Source: Cytophagaceae bacterium (GTDB lineage Bacteria; Bacteroidota; Bacteroidia; Cytophagales; Cytophagaceae). From it: a DNA stretch of 64,000 nucleotides. Where the stretch lies: positions 81,476 to 145,475 of the forward strand of contig JALONM010000005.1 in NCBI GenBank assembly GCA_025454925.1. Reading direction: 5' to 3'. Below the pieces are notes generated by a model that searched no databases, had not been told where the DNA came from, and saw only the letters and a list, made by a program, of their open reading frames with translations. The position numbers and the translations under genes are program-made. Position 1 is the stretch's first letter. Every line of letters begins with the position of its first letter. Below, piece after piece: positions 16,029 through 25,121 of this stretch.

Positions 16029-17138
16029 TTACTGAGCGTTTAACTGCTGTTCTAATTTTTCTATACTGAAGGTATTAAAATCCCAATCGGCCATTACATT
16101 TCCCTGGTGCATAAACACCACACGGGGTGGCGCTGGTGCTTTGCCCAACAATGGAAAAAACACTTGTGGCTCTACAATTTTATACGGATAGCGGCATTGT
16201 GCCACAGTAAAGAAATTTTCAACCTGACTTTCTTCTCCCCAAAATAAAATATAAACCGGAGGCAATTTTTTGCGCTTCGCCAATTCACCGATCTTTTTGG
16301 CAGTTTCCATACAATGCTCACATTCCAGACTAAACAAGGTTACAATTTTCTTGCCATCATCCAGGTCCACCACCGAACCATCGCTAAACTTGCGGAATGC
16401 TGTAAACTCCGAGGTCTTCTTAGGAGGAAGTGGCGGCGCGCTTTCCTGAACCTTAACCGTATCTGCATTCGCTTTTTTAGTTGGGAATGAATTTGTTTGG
16501 TTTGCCGCCGGAGAAGGAAGCAGAGGGCTCGTATGTACCTTAGGGCTATCGATAGCAGCAGCAGACGAATCAGGCACCACTATAGGCATGGAAGGCAAGG
16601 CACTTTCGTCGGCAGCTGGCTTTTCGCTGCAAGGACAGAATGGATAGGCAAGGAAAATTGCCAGGTTGGATACCAAATACAACACCACGAGTACGAGGTA
16701 TTGATTTTTTTCTTTCTCTTTATAAATAGAATACATGTAAGCGAGCATCCCCAAGGTCAGCAGATTTTTTATAAGCGCTTCCAAGGGTGTCATGGAAATC
16801 CATTGCCCAAAGCAGCCACAATTGCCAGAGTTGGCACCTTTGGTAAAAATTTCAACGGTGAGGTGAATACAAAAAATCACCAACACAATAAAGGTAGCCG
16901 GTATGACAAAACGTTTCAAATAATGGGATTGCAGAAAAGCCAGTCCCAAAAAGATTTCGAGGGCTATGATCGCACGGGACAAATAACTTACCTGATCGCA
17001 CCAGCTGGCAAAACCCAGGTCTACCAATTGTTTTTCAAAGCCCCATACCGGATATAATTTGGATATACCCGAAAACACAAACAGCGCACAAAGCAGTATT
17101 CTAAGAATTAACAGAATCAGTAGTTTATTTTTACTCAT
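16029..17138 (-). CDS. MauE/DoxX-like membrane protein fused to a thioredoxin-like domain
   Basis: A 369-residue protein. Residues 1-165 hold four or five membrane segments of the MauE/DoxX type ('ALFVFSGISKLYPVWGFEK') with a cysteine pair 'NSGNCGCFGQW' (C107, C109) and another, 'FCPCSEKP' (C168, C170), at the membrane edge. A proline/serine-rich linker (about 171-245) leads to a thioredoxin-like domain with the redox motif CEHC (C273-C276) in 'FSLECEHCMETAKKIG'. MauE-type proteins supply or accept electrons for periplasmic disulphide formation. The fusion suggests a self-contained thiol-redox relay. I chose ATG 17138 (MSKNKLL...), which starts at the first membrane helix. It is followed at once by the amidase gene. 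Confidence 0.8.
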   Translation of the reverse strand: MSKNKLLILLILRILLCALFVFSGISKLYPVWGFEKQLVDLGFASWCDQVSYLSRAIIALEIFLGLAFLQSHYLKRFVIPATFIVLVIFCIHLTVEIFTKGANSGNCGCFGQWISMTPLEALIKNLLTLGMLAYMYSIYKEKEKNQYLVLVVLYLVSNLAIFLAYPFCPCSEKPAADESALPSMPIVVPDSSAAAIDSPKVHTSPLLPSPAANQTNSFPTKKANADTVKVQESAPPLPPKKTSEFTAFRKFSDGSVVDLDDGKKIVTLFSLECEHCMETAKKIGELAKRKKLPPVYILFWGEESQVENFFTVAQCRYPYKIVEPQVFFPLLGKAPAPPRVVFMHQGNVMADWDFNTFSIEKLEQQLNAQ

Positions 17139-17209
17139 GGAACCACGTAGGTTTAAATTGATTTTGATTAACTTTCCTCTGAAAATCAATCCTGAAAGGC
17201 ATAAATTTA

Positions 17210-19537
17210 ATGTTTGCCACCAATATTCACAAATGGGATCGCCGGCTGAAGTTTTTGTTTTGGACGGGACTTATGATTTCTGCACTAAGCATTATCTTTT
17301 TTCTGCTTCATTACCTGTTTCCGCTGCCAGACAAAATCCCTTATTCCACGCTGATCCTGGATTCCAAGCAGGAAGTACTTTACGCATCTCTGGCCTCGGA
17401 CGACCGATGGCGCATGAAAACAGAAGCCAACGAAATTCCTGATTCACTTACCAACGCATTCCTATTTAAAGAAGATCAATATTTTTATTGGCACCCAGGC
17501 ATCAATCCGGCGGCTATTGTGCGCGCGCTCTGGAATAACAGTTGGCAGGGCAAACGTACATCGGGCGCATCTACCATAACGATGCAGGTCGCGCGCTTGC
17601 TGGAGCCCAAACCCAGAACTATCGGTGCCAAACTCATAGAGGCATTTAGGGCGTTACAACTCGAGTATACCTACAGCAAAGAAGAAATTCTCCTGCTTTA
17701 TTTCAATCTGGTGCCCTATGGAGGGAATATTGAAGGCATTAAATCCGCCTCCGTGCTATACTTCAACAAATTACCACAGCGACTAAGCATTTCCGAATTA
17801 ACACTGCTCACCATCATCCCCAATCGCCCAACGAGCCTGAGTCCTGGAAAGAACGAAGCCTTGTTACTATCCTCCCGCAATAGCTGGCTGCGCGCATTCC
17901 GAGAGCATCACATTTTCTCGGAAGAGGCCATCGAATCGGCCTTACAGGAGCCAATCGTAATGAAACGTTTGCCCGCCCCACGCAAAGTGCCCCACCTTGC
18001 ATACCGGCTACTCAAACAATACCCTGGCAGTACGCAATTACAAACACACATCAAATCGTCCATACAAGCCAGTGTGGAAGAACTCGCCTATAATTATACG
18101 CAGCGCATGAAAAGCAAGCGCATTTACAACGCGTCGGTTCTGGTAATTGACAACAAAAGTCGCCAGGTAATTGCGTACCTGGGATCCTCCGATTTTCAAG
18201 ACCATCAAAACGGAGGACAAATCAATGGCATCCGTGCCTTGCGCTCTCCCGGAAGCACGCTGAAACCCTTGATTTACGGCATTGGCATGGACGAAGGGCT
18301 CGTAACTCCCAAAACCATATTCAACGACGTACCCACCGACTTTAATGGCTTTGCCCCACAAAATTTCGACAACACCTTTCATGGTAAAGTAAGCCTGGAA
18401 GAAGCCTTGGCATATTCACTGAACATACCCGCCGTAAAAATGCTGCAGCAAATTGGGGTGCCAACCTTGAGTGCCCGACTAAAAAAAGCAGGATTCCGAA
18501 AACTCGCTCAGCAGAATGACTACCTCGGACTTTCCATGGCGTTGGGAGGTTGCAGTGTAACCCTGGAAGAACTCTGCGGGCTCTATGCTGCGCTGGCGCG
18601 CAAAGGACAATGGGCACCTTTGCAAACTACCACACGCGATACCAGCACTTCCCAATATCCTATTCTCAGCGCCTCCAGCGCGTACATGATCACTGGCATA
18701 CTGGCCAGCATTGAGCGCCCCGATTTACCCAATGGCGCAGAAAGCAATTTTCATATCCCCAAAATTGCCTGGAAAACAGGAACCTCTTACGGCAGAAAAG
18801 ATGCCTGGAGCATTGGATACAACCAACGTTTTACAATTGGCGTATGGCTGGGAAATTTCTCCGGCCATGGTGTGCATGAACTCAGTGGGGCCGACGTTGC
18901 CACGCCTTTGCTCTTTCAGGTATTCAACGCGCTCGACTACAACTCTTCGAGCGCCTGGTATGCTGCCCCTGGGGAATTGCGCACCCGCTATGTTTGTACA
19001 GAAAGCGGACTACCTTCAGGCGAATTTTGCTCGCACACTTCCCTAGACTTCTTCTTACCCGGCATCTCTCCGGCGTTGCGCTGCGAGCACCTCCAATACA
19101 TCATGACCGATGAAAAGGAACATATCTCTTACTGCCACCAATGCGCTCCGGAAAATGGATACAAAAAAAAACTATATCCTGTATTAGCCCCGGAATTAGC
19201 CAACTTTTATCGTAAGGAAAAAATACCTTTTCAGGAAATACCGCCACACAACCCAAGCTGCCAGCGTGTATTGAACGACCAGGCACCGCGCATCACCTCG
19301 CCGTTGCATAAAAAAGAATACCTCATCGAAAAAGACGACCCATCGCCACTCGCCCTCCGCTGTGAAACACAACATCAGGTGAGGGAGGTATACTGGTACA
19401 TCAACGACGCCTTTTACCAAAAGGCAAGCCCCTCTGAAACCGTTTTTTTTGCTCCGGCAACTTCTTCCATTAAAATATCTTGCGTGGATGACCAGGGGAG
19501 AAACGCCAATTGCTCCATCGTAGTTAAGTTTTATTAG
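17210..19537 (+). CDS. pbpC: Penicillin-binding protein 1C
   Basis: A 775-residue bifunctional peptidoglycan synthase. An N-terminal membrane anchor (about residues 18-42) is followed by a GT51 glycosyltransferase domain ('FKEDQYFYWHPGINP', 'GASTITMQVARLLEP', 'EEILLLYFNLVPYGGNIEG'). The transpeptidase domain has SxxK at S349-K352 ('SPGSTLKPL'), SxN in 'AYSLNIPAVKML' and KTG at about residue 522 ('WKTGTSYGRKDAWS'). The C-terminal domain ('ITSPLHKKEYLIEKDDPSP') is the BiPBP_C module that defines the PBP1C subfamily. All catalytic residues are intact. It is divergent from the MauE fusion across 71 bases. PBP1C genes often pair with an alpha-2-macroglobulin gene, which is not in the window. Confidence 0.93.
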   Translation: MFATNIHKWDRRLKFLFWTGLMISALSIIFFLLHYLFPLPDKIPYSTLILDSKQEVLYASLASDDRWRMKTEANEIPDSLTNAFLFKEDQYFYWHPGINPAAIVRALWNNSWQGKRTSGASTITMQVARLLEPKPRTIGAKLIEAFRALQLEYTYSKEEILLLYFNLVPYGGNIEGIKSASVLYFNKLPQRLSISELTLLTIIPNRPTSLSPGKNEALLLSSRNSWLRAFREHHIFSEEAIESALQEPIVMKRLPAPRKVPHLAYRLLKQYPGSTQLQTHIKSSIQASVEELAYNYTQRMKSKRIYNASVLVIDNKSRQVIAYLGSSDFQDHQNGGQINGIRALRSPGSTLKPLIYGIGMDEGLVTPKTIFNDVPTDFNGFAPQNFDNTFHGKVSLEEALAYSLNIPAVKMLQQIGVPTLSARLKKAGFRKLAQQNDYLGLSMALGGCSVTLEELCGLYAALARKGQWAPLQTTTRDTSTSQYPILSASSAYMITGILASIERPDLPNGAESNFHIPKIAWKTGTSYGRKDAWSIGYNQRFTIGVWLGNFSGHGVHELSGADVATPLLFQVFNALDYNSSSAWYAAPGELRTRYVCTESGLPSGEFCSHTSLDFFLPGISPALRCEHLQYIMTDEKEHISYCHQCAPENGYKKKLYPVLAPELANFYRKEKIPFQEIPPHNPSCQRVLNDQAPRITSPLHKKEYLIEKDDPSPLALRCETQHQVREVYWYINDAFYQKASPSETVFFAPATSSIKISCVDDQGRNANCSIVVKFY

Positions 19538-19824
19538 AAAACACTGCGATCGATGTTTTGTGAATGCTCCTAATAGTCGCACAAATTATATGAGCGCGTT
19601 AGTCGGGGTGACGGGATTTGAACCCACGACCTTGGCGCCGCAGGCGACACACGCTACCTCGATACATTTTCCTGGAAAATAAAAAAGCCATTGGCGCCTG
19701 AGCGCCACGCCGCAGGCGACACACGCAAACTCAATACATTTTCCTTGAAAATAAAAAAGCCATTGGCGCCTGAGCGCCACGCCGCAGGCGACACACGCTA
19801 TCTCGATACATTTTCCTTGAAAAT

Positions 19825-19849
19825 AAAAAAGCCATCCTAACGGACGGCT
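19825..19849 (-). terminator. Duplicated copy of the tRNA-Pro terminator
   Basis: Identical to the hairpin at 20004-20028 (AGCCGTCC-GTTA-GGATGGCT with T6) and located after the hybrid tRNA remnant at 19855, showing that the terminator was duplicated with the tRNA tail. Confidence 0.75.
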
Positions 19850-20003
19850 AAATTGTCGGGGTGGCGGGATTTGAACCCACGACCTTGGCGCCGCAGGCGC
19901 CACACGCTACCTCGATACATTTTCCTTGAAAATAAAGGATTTGAACCCACGACCTTGGCGCCGCAGGCGCCACACGCTACCTCGATACATTTTCCTTGAA
20001 AAT

Positions 20004-20028
20004 AAAAAAGCCATCCTAACGGACGGCT
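20004..20028 (-). terminator. Rho-independent terminator of tRNA-Pro
   Basis: On the minus strand: AGCCGTCC-GTTA-GGATGGCT followed by six T, starting 7 bases after the tRNA 3' end. Confidence 0.88.
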
Positions 20029-20034
20029 AAATTG

Positions 20035-20108
20035 TCGGGGTGGCGGGATTTGAACCCACGACCTCTTGCACCCCATACAAGCACGCTACCAGGCTGCGCT
20101 ACACCCCG
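20035..20108 (-). tRNA. tRNA-Pro (anticodon GGG)
   Basis: 74 bases fold as a canonical tRNA. The acceptor stem is CGGGGTG/CACCCCG with discriminator A. D-arm GCGC...GCGT; anticodon stem CTTGT/GCAAG around loop ATGGGGT (anticodon GGG). The T-arm contains GGTTCAAATC. CCA is not encoded. A consensus promoter lies just upstream at 20125-20156 and a terminator at 20004. Confidence 0.96.
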
Positions 20109-20124
20109 AAATGCAAAAAGTGAT

Positions 20125-20156
20125 CAAAGATATTCTTAATTACCGAGAATGTCAAA
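20125..20156 (-). promoter_or_regulatory. Bacteroidota-type promoter of tRNA-Pro
   Basis: On the minus strand, TTTG (20153-20156), a 20-base spacer and TATCTTTG (20125-20132), about 17 bases before the tRNA 5' end. Both boxes match the consensus exactly. Confidence 0.75.
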
Positions 20157-20174
20157 TTCATTCTTGCCTGAATT

Positions 20175-21299
20175 TCAATCAGCATTGCGCAATGATAAGC
20201 GATGAACCATACCCCACTCTACCCAATCGGCTGTGCCCGAATGGGCCTTGAGTGCAACAAAACTACTCCAGCGTGAAGACCAGTGGTACTGGATACTGTA
20301 ACGCTGATATAGCTTACGGTTGACTCGAATAGGGTCATACAAATACCATCCTAGCTGAGCGGAAATACCAGTGCGGTGTATTCGCCTTTCGTATCCGCCT
20401 GTCAAAGCCAATTGGGTGTAACCTTCCAATCCTTTTGAATACGGCAGCGCATACAAATCTATCCAATACGATTTACCCGGATCATACATCGCATCCACAC
20501 CACCAAAAAAACTATTGCGTTGCTTTATCTGCGCAACATAATAGGTATGCATACTCAAAATGCCCATTCGTGGTGTATTGATTTCGTGTTGCTTGAATCC
20601 TCCGGCAAGACCTACTTGCCAGTAATGTTGCGCCAAACCCGAATACTTTTGTCTTTCCAATCGCTGAGTATCGGGTTTACAAATATACGAAAGGCCAACG
20701 TGCATTGAAATTTGATTGATGCCTTGGTTTGGTTTTTTCCAGGCCCCGTTAGAAAGATGGACAATACCCATACCAGTACTGAAAGACCAGCGAGGATGCC
20801 AATGCCAGCGAATATCAAGGTGCCCTCCCAAGGTATAATTCAAAAAATTACTGATCATGGAATTCCTAGGATTATCTTCCGGATGATAAAAGCGGCTTAC
20901 AAAACCCGGGCCAGCGCCCAACCGATATCCCAAGGAAATATTTTTTGAAAGAGAAAGGGATTGCCCTCCATAATAGATAATGGACATCGTATTCCCCAGT
21001 GGCTTATCCGGGTCGTACCAAAAATAATGCACAGCTACTCTTCGCTGCAGATTAGGAAAAGACGTATGCCACTTTTTTTGACCAGAAACTTTCCATTGAT
21101 AAAACATTTCTACTCCCGGCATTTGCTGATGGAGATGAGCTACCGAAGGGGCATGCTTCATCACAGAGCCCCGGTGCCAGGTTATACCAAGTTGTTGTTG
21201 TCCATGAAGTGCTGCGTTACCCAACAACATCACCATAATCATCTGCAGAGTGATGGTTGATGTTCTTAGAATTTTTCGATGTATTGCCATTCGTTGCAT
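20175..21299 (-). CDS. Acyloxyacyl hydrolase (PagL-like lipid A 3-O-deacylase)
   Basis: A 374-residue outer-membrane protein with an N-terminal signal segment (about residues 1-34, ending 'AALHGQ') and an aromatic, alternating beta-barrel pattern. The segment 'GIVHLSNGAWKKPNQGINQ' matches the PagL catalytic strand (the 'H-x-S-N' His-Ser pair followed by the conserved N-x-G-x-N). PagL removes the 3-O-acyl chain from lipid A in the outer membrane. The protein is longer than enteric PagL (about 170 residues), as is usual for the Bacteroidota version. Two starts are possible (MQRMAIH; M1 or M4). It is divergent from the tRNA promoter only by read-through distance and stands alone. Confidence 0.82.
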   Translation of the reverse strand: MQRMAIHRKILRTSTITLQMIMVMLLGNAALHGQQQLGITWHRGSVMKHAPSVAHLHQQMPGVEMFYQWKVSGQKKWHTSFPNLQRRVAVHYFWYDPDKPLGNTMSIIYYGGQSLSLSKNISLGYRLGAGPGFVSRFYHPEDNPRNSMISNFLNYTLGGHLDIRWHWHPRWSFSTGMGIVHLSNGAWKKPNQGINQISMHVGLSYICKPDTQRLERQKYSGLAQHYWQVGLAGGFKQHEINTPRMGILSMHTYYVAQIKQRNSFFGGVDAMYDPGKSYWIDLYALPYSKGLEGYTQLALTGGYERRIHRTGISAQLGWYLYDPIRVNRKLYQRYSIQYHWSSRWSSFVALKAHSGTADWVEWGMVHRLSLRNAD

Positions 21300-21385
21300 A
21301 CGGCTGTAACAACCAAATCGTCTCCTTGTTTTGTCAAAGATTTAAAATACAAGAATTCAATTCCATTCTCAAAAAAAACCTTCCT

Positions 21386-21694
21386 TTAATGTCGACTTAC
21401 GTTGGTCTCAAACCTTGGCCAATTCTTCGCTTCAATCGATTGCAAGGCTCGCTCGTAGCGAAGTAAATAGTCTTCCACCATTAAAGTATTACTTCCAAAC
21501 TTATTCATTAAATTATCTGGATTTTGTAATTGTTCCAATGCCAGTTTTAGATTGGCTTTTGCCTTGTCGATCTCTCCTTCCTGAAACAAATACCAGGCAT
21601 ATATATGATAGCTTTCCGAATAATTTAATTCAGGCTTTTCGATTTCAAGATAATGAATCCGATAAATAGTACTGGATGGAAGAATAAAAATCAA
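21386..21694 (-). pseudogene. TPR-like gene fragment (probable remnant)
   Basis: An open frame of about 102 codons reading 'SESYHIYAWYLFQEGEIDKA' and 'KANLKLALEQL', a TPR-like helix pair. It has no ATG near its beginning (it would need a TTG) and no signal or upstream continuation in frame. The residue composition looks coding, so I read it as the C-terminal leftover of a longer gene rather than a complete one. A real short gene with a TTG start cannot be excluded. Confidence 0.4.
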
Positions 21695-21982
21695 GCTTCT
21701 TTAAGCAAGGTGCATGGCTGCACTATTCTCATCCCACTTACCAAATTATATCATCAGACATATTCCAATCCACTATTGAACGGTTAAAATTTTGAGTGCT
21801 TAGACTTCGCAAGTACATCAAAGGTTTCCACTGAAAAAAAATATTTCATATTCCGAATTTTTATTCTGCGATGTGTCTTACATGAAACATTTTATTATTG
21901 GTTTTATGATAAAACTCCAACAAAAAAATGGAGAACTTTGCATTAATAATTTAATTTTGCTCCATCCTTAATCACCAAGCTC

Positions 21983-23413
21983 ATGTGTATTGTGCGATCG
22001 CTCTTGCTATTGGTTTCCTTTGCGCTATTCTCACAGGAATTCCGTTATGCTGATTCCATACGTACGAAATCAAAACTCAAACAATTAGAAATAAAATCAG
22101 AAGTCCTGAAACGACTAGGGATTCTAAAGAACGAAAAAAAAGATCCGTTTATTGATTACCTCAACCAGACACGCAAGACGCAACGTGAAATTTTACTTGC
22201 CTACCTGGACAGCGGACTGGTAACAAGCGACCAGGAGATATACGACTATATTAATACTCCCTTTTCTCATCTTCTGGAAGCCAACAACCTGAAACGAGAA
22301 AACTATTTATTGATATTGGTAAAAGACGCAGTACCAAATGCCTATAATTTCGGAGAAGGTATTATAGTCGTAAACCTGGGACTGATCCCTCACTTCTCAA
22401 ACATCTATCAGCTCACGATGGTATTGGCGCACGAGCTCGCACACGATACCGAAAAGCATGTATACAATAGTTGTAAAAAGCATTTTGAAGAAATTAATTC
22501 TGAGAAAATGAAAGCCGAGCTTGAAAAAATTAAAAACTCAGAATATAATTCCTACCAAAAACTAAAGAAATTACTTACGAATTACGGCATTAACATTAAC
22601 CAACACAGCCGATCGCACGAATTTGAAGCAGACTCTATTGGCTATCGTTTTTATGAAAATGCAGGATACTTCCGTTCCCAGGCGGTAGCGACCTTAAAAG
22701 CCTTAGACGGCGTTGACTCTTCCTTTTATAAGGCCCCCCTTGATTTTAAATCATTGCTGAACGGAGAAAAATTCCCATACAAAAGAGCCTGGGAATATTA
22801 CGAAGAACCCATTTTTTCTGAACAAAACGAAGACGACTCATTGGGCACGCACCCCAACTGCCAGAAGAGAGCTGCGAAGATTCAACAACTTATTCCCACA
22901 GACAACAAAGAGGTAGAATTTACCGATGCTCAATATGCTAAAATGGTAAGGCGCTGTGAGTGGCTGCTGCTGGAAGCTTCGCTGCGCATGAAAGATTATG
23001 GCGACGCTTTTTATCGTTGCTGTGAATTATTAAAAAGAGAACCTAAAAATAGTATGTTGTATGAAATTGCCTGTGTTCTTTTAAAATCAATTTACAATTA
23101 TCAGGTAGACCACGACTTAGACAAAATAGTATCAATGCCCTCCACGCTTAACCGCGACAACTACAACCAATGTCTAACGATTTTGCACAACCTTTCCTTA
23201 CAGGAAATACTAAAAATTGGTTTCAATCTTTCCAATTTCTCCAATACCAAAACACAATACTCCAGCTTAAACATGTGGAACTTAGAGTACTATTTTTCGC
23301 AACAACTTAATCTTAAAGAGGAATGTTCGAGATTGAACAACATTTGTCACACCTCCTATCCCGACAAATCCCCTTGTATTGCTCCAGTTGTCATCACCTT
23401 AACTTTTAAATAA
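21983..23413 (+). CDS. Secreted M48-family zinc metalloprotease
   Basis: A 476-residue protein with a short signal peptide (about residues 1-17). The M48 zinc-binding motif HELAH is at residues 150-154 ('MVLAHELAHDTEKHV') and the third zinc ligand lies in 'SHEFEADSIGYRFYENAGY', typical of M48 (BepA/Oma1-like) proteases. The C-terminal 200 residues look helical and TPR-like ('YRCCELLKREPKNSMLYEI'), resembling the BepA layout of protease plus TPR for outer-membrane protein quality control. It is followed 24 bases later by a secreted-protein gene, probably the same transcript. Confidence 0.88.
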   Translation: MCIVRSLLLLVSFALFSQEFRYADSIRTKSKLKQLEIKSEVLKRLGILKNEKKDPFIDYLNQTRKTQREILLAYLDSGLVTSDQEIYDYINTPFSHLLEANNLKRENYLLILVKDAVPNAYNFGEGIIVVNLGLIPHFSNIYQLTMVLAHELAHDTEKHVYNSCKKHFEEINSEKMKAELEKIKNSEYNSYQKLKKLLTNYGININQHSRSHEFEADSIGYRFYENAGYFRSQAVATLKALDGVDSSFYKAPLDFKSLLNGEKFPYKRAWEYYEEPIFSEQNEDDSLGTHPNCQKRAAKIQQLIPTDNKEVEFTDAQYAKMVRRCEWLLLEASLRMKDYGDAFYRCCELLKREPKNSMLYEIACVLLKSIYNYQVDHDLDKIVSMPSTLNRDNYNQCLTILHNLSLQEILKIGFNLSNFSNTKTQYSSLNMWNLEYYFSQQLNLKEECSRLNNICHTSYPDKSPCIAPVVITLTFK

Positions 23414-23437
23414 TACATTTTAACCATTTCAATAACC

Positions 23438-24988
23438 ATGAAAAAGCTACTCATAGCGACCATCGTAGTACTGATGCAATCGTTCCAATTGCTAGGTCAA
23501 AATACCACTATCAATGATATTGTTAAATTCAGGCTCTCGAATGCCGGACAAATCATGGAAGATAATGTCATCAAAGGATATTACTTTTTCTACCAGGTCG
23601 ATAAAGCGGATAACAAAAACTACAATTACATTATTCAAATTTTCGACGAGAACCTAACCTCTGTTCGCAAAACGGAAATCACCAAACCTAAATATTACTA
23701 CCTGATGGAAGCCACCTACAATGGCTCCGCCTTTGCTTTCATATTTCTCGATACGAAAGCCAAAATTACTGAGACCATTACCTACGACAAGTCTCTGACG
23801 AACATAGGAACCGTTCAATCTGAAAAACTAAGTACTATGCAAATGAGTATGTACGGCTCTATAGCTTCTGCAGAAGAATCCAATAACTCCATCATTTTCC
23901 CTGGAGGAAAAAACAACTTCCTTATGTTCAACTCTAAAAAAGAAGGCAAAATAGGATATTCTATTTCTAAAGTTTCCAACAAGCTCGAAACCAAATGGAC
24001 CATCGAATCTCCGGATGATTCCAAAGAAATTCAAATGGCGAGTTATGCAGATGCGAAAGAAGAGATCATGGTTTCTTTGCTTGCCAAACAAAAGAATTTA
24101 TTCGACAAAGACCCTTCTTATGAAATCATGGCAGTATCCATGGAGGATGGTAAAATTCTATTTCAGAATCCGGTAGTAGATGAAAAATACAACTTGGGAA
24201 TCAACAGCGCCACAATTGACGCAGACACAAAACAAATCTTGGTAATCGGAGATTACTTCGAACTAGACGCTAAAAAAACCAAAGCAAAAAGCTTAGGATA
24301 TTTTCTCAAAATCTACGATTACAAAGGAAAAGAGCTAAAAGAAAAATTCATTTCCTGGGAATCCGACATTAGCAAATTTTTACCGGTAAACAAAAAAGGG
24401 AAACTAAAAGCCGACGGGTACATATTTTTACATAAAACCATCAGAACAGCAGATGGCAATTATTTCTTTATCGGAGAACAGTTTAAAAAATCAGTGGACG
24501 GTCTTGGAGTGGCGATGAAGGTAATCAATGGAAACAACTCTGCCTCTGCGTTTAAAATTGAAGTAATGGATTTGATGGTATTTCAATTCAACAAAGACTT
24601 TGACCTGCAAAAGGTAGAGATCTATGAAAAAAGAAAATCAAACGTTTCTTTACCTGCAGGATACGGCAACGTTTCCGTGATGGTTTTAGGAAAAATCGTG
24701 AAATCTTATGGTGGATTTGACTATTGCTACACGCAATCAAGCCGCGACGAATCGTCGTTCATCAGCACCTATGTTGATTATGACAGAAGCTTTTCCGAGA
24801 ATACGAATTTAAAACTAGGCGCCGTATCCTACAAACCGGAAGTTGGACTGAAAGAGGACCAAATGGAATTACCATCCAGAAAAAATAATTTTATTATGTT
24901 GCCTGCTAAAATTGGCTATGTTTTCATTCTTGAATACAAGAAGAAAGAAAAACAAATAGATCTGCGCTTAGAGAAAATTAATTTCTAA
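23438..24988 (+). CDS. Secreted protein of unknown function, co-transcribed with M48 protease
   Basis: A 516-residue protein with a signal peptide (about residues 1-21, ending 'FQLLGQ'). The body is a beta-rich chain with repeated hydrophobic/aromatic strands ('YNYIIQIFDENLTSVRKTE', 'GYFLKIYDYKGKELKEKF'), suggesting a beta-propeller or other repeated-blade fold. I recall similar proteins of uncharacterised DUF type in Bacteroidota but cannot name the family with confidence. The short gap to the protease gene and a strong terminator at 25011 mark the end of a two-gene operon. It is lysine-rich and has few cysteines. Confidence 0.75.
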   Translation: MKKLLIATIVVLMQSFQLLGQNTTINDIVKFRLSNAGQIMEDNVIKGYYFFYQVDKADNKNYNYIIQIFDENLTSVRKTEITKPKYYYLMEATYNGSAFAFIFLDTKAKITETITYDKSLTNIGTVQSEKLSTMQMSMYGSIASAEESNNSIIFPGGKNNFLMFNSKKEGKIGYSISKVSNKLETKWTIESPDDSKEIQMASYADAKEEIMVSLLAKQKNLFDKDPSYEIMAVSMEDGKILFQNPVVDEKYNLGINSATIDADTKQILVIGDYFELDAKKTKAKSLGYFLKIYDYKGKELKEKFISWESDISKFLPVNKKGKLKADGYIFLHKTIRTADGNYFFIGEQFKKSVDGLGVAMKVINGNNSASAFKIEVMDLMVFQFNKDFDLQKVEIYEKRKSNVSLPAGYGNVSVMVLGKIVKSYGGFDYCYTQSSRDESSFISTYVDYDRSFSENTNLKLGAVSYKPEVGLKEDQMELPSRKNNFIMLPAKIGYVFILEYKKKEKQIDLRLEKINF

Positions 24989-25010
24989 GCAACCGCCAAT
25001 TAAGATCCTT

Positions 25011-25047
25011 AATGCCATGGCTCAATTTAGGGCCATGGCATTTTTTA
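25011..25047 (+). terminator. Rho-independent terminator of the M48 operon
   Basis: AATGCCATGGC...GCCATGGCATT, a perfect stem followed by six T. It is the strongest terminator in the window. Confidence 0.9.
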
Positions 25048-25121
25048 TTCTTTAGAAAAACACGTTGAGCAGTCATTTCTCAATATACTAACCTACTAGG
25101 ATGAATGACCAGCTACTAATA

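Larger units (their letters stand above)
19603..20034 (-). repeat. Tandem array of hybrid tRNA-Pro remnants with palindromic arms
   Basis: Downstream of tRNA-Pro, five units share a GATACATTTTCC block (at 19661, 19733 as AATACATT, 19805, 19914, 19984; spacing 72, 72, 109, 70). Three units carry the 3' half of tRNA-Pro: about 19603-19632, 19855-19884 and 19938-19954 (cut short). In these the T-arm is retained, the anticodon arm is replaced by the palindrome TGGCGCC-GCA-GGCGCCA (19886-19902, 19956-19972; mutated at 19633-19649), and the D-arm strand CACGCTACC is kept. The 5' acceptor half is missing. The two middle units carry TGGCGCC-TGA-GCGCCA hairpins instead. None can fold as a tRNA. Confidence 0.85.

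Noticed and set aside
19603..20034. CRISPR-like spacing of repeats
   Set aside because: Units differ in length (70-109) and contain tRNA halves and terminators; there are no unique spacers and no cas genes.
19586..20076. Open reading frames on the minus strand with repeated 'YFQGKCIE' segments
   Set aside because: They are read-through translations of the tandem tRNA-remnant array and its terminators; the repetition comes from the DNA units, and one frame runs through tRNA-Pro itself.
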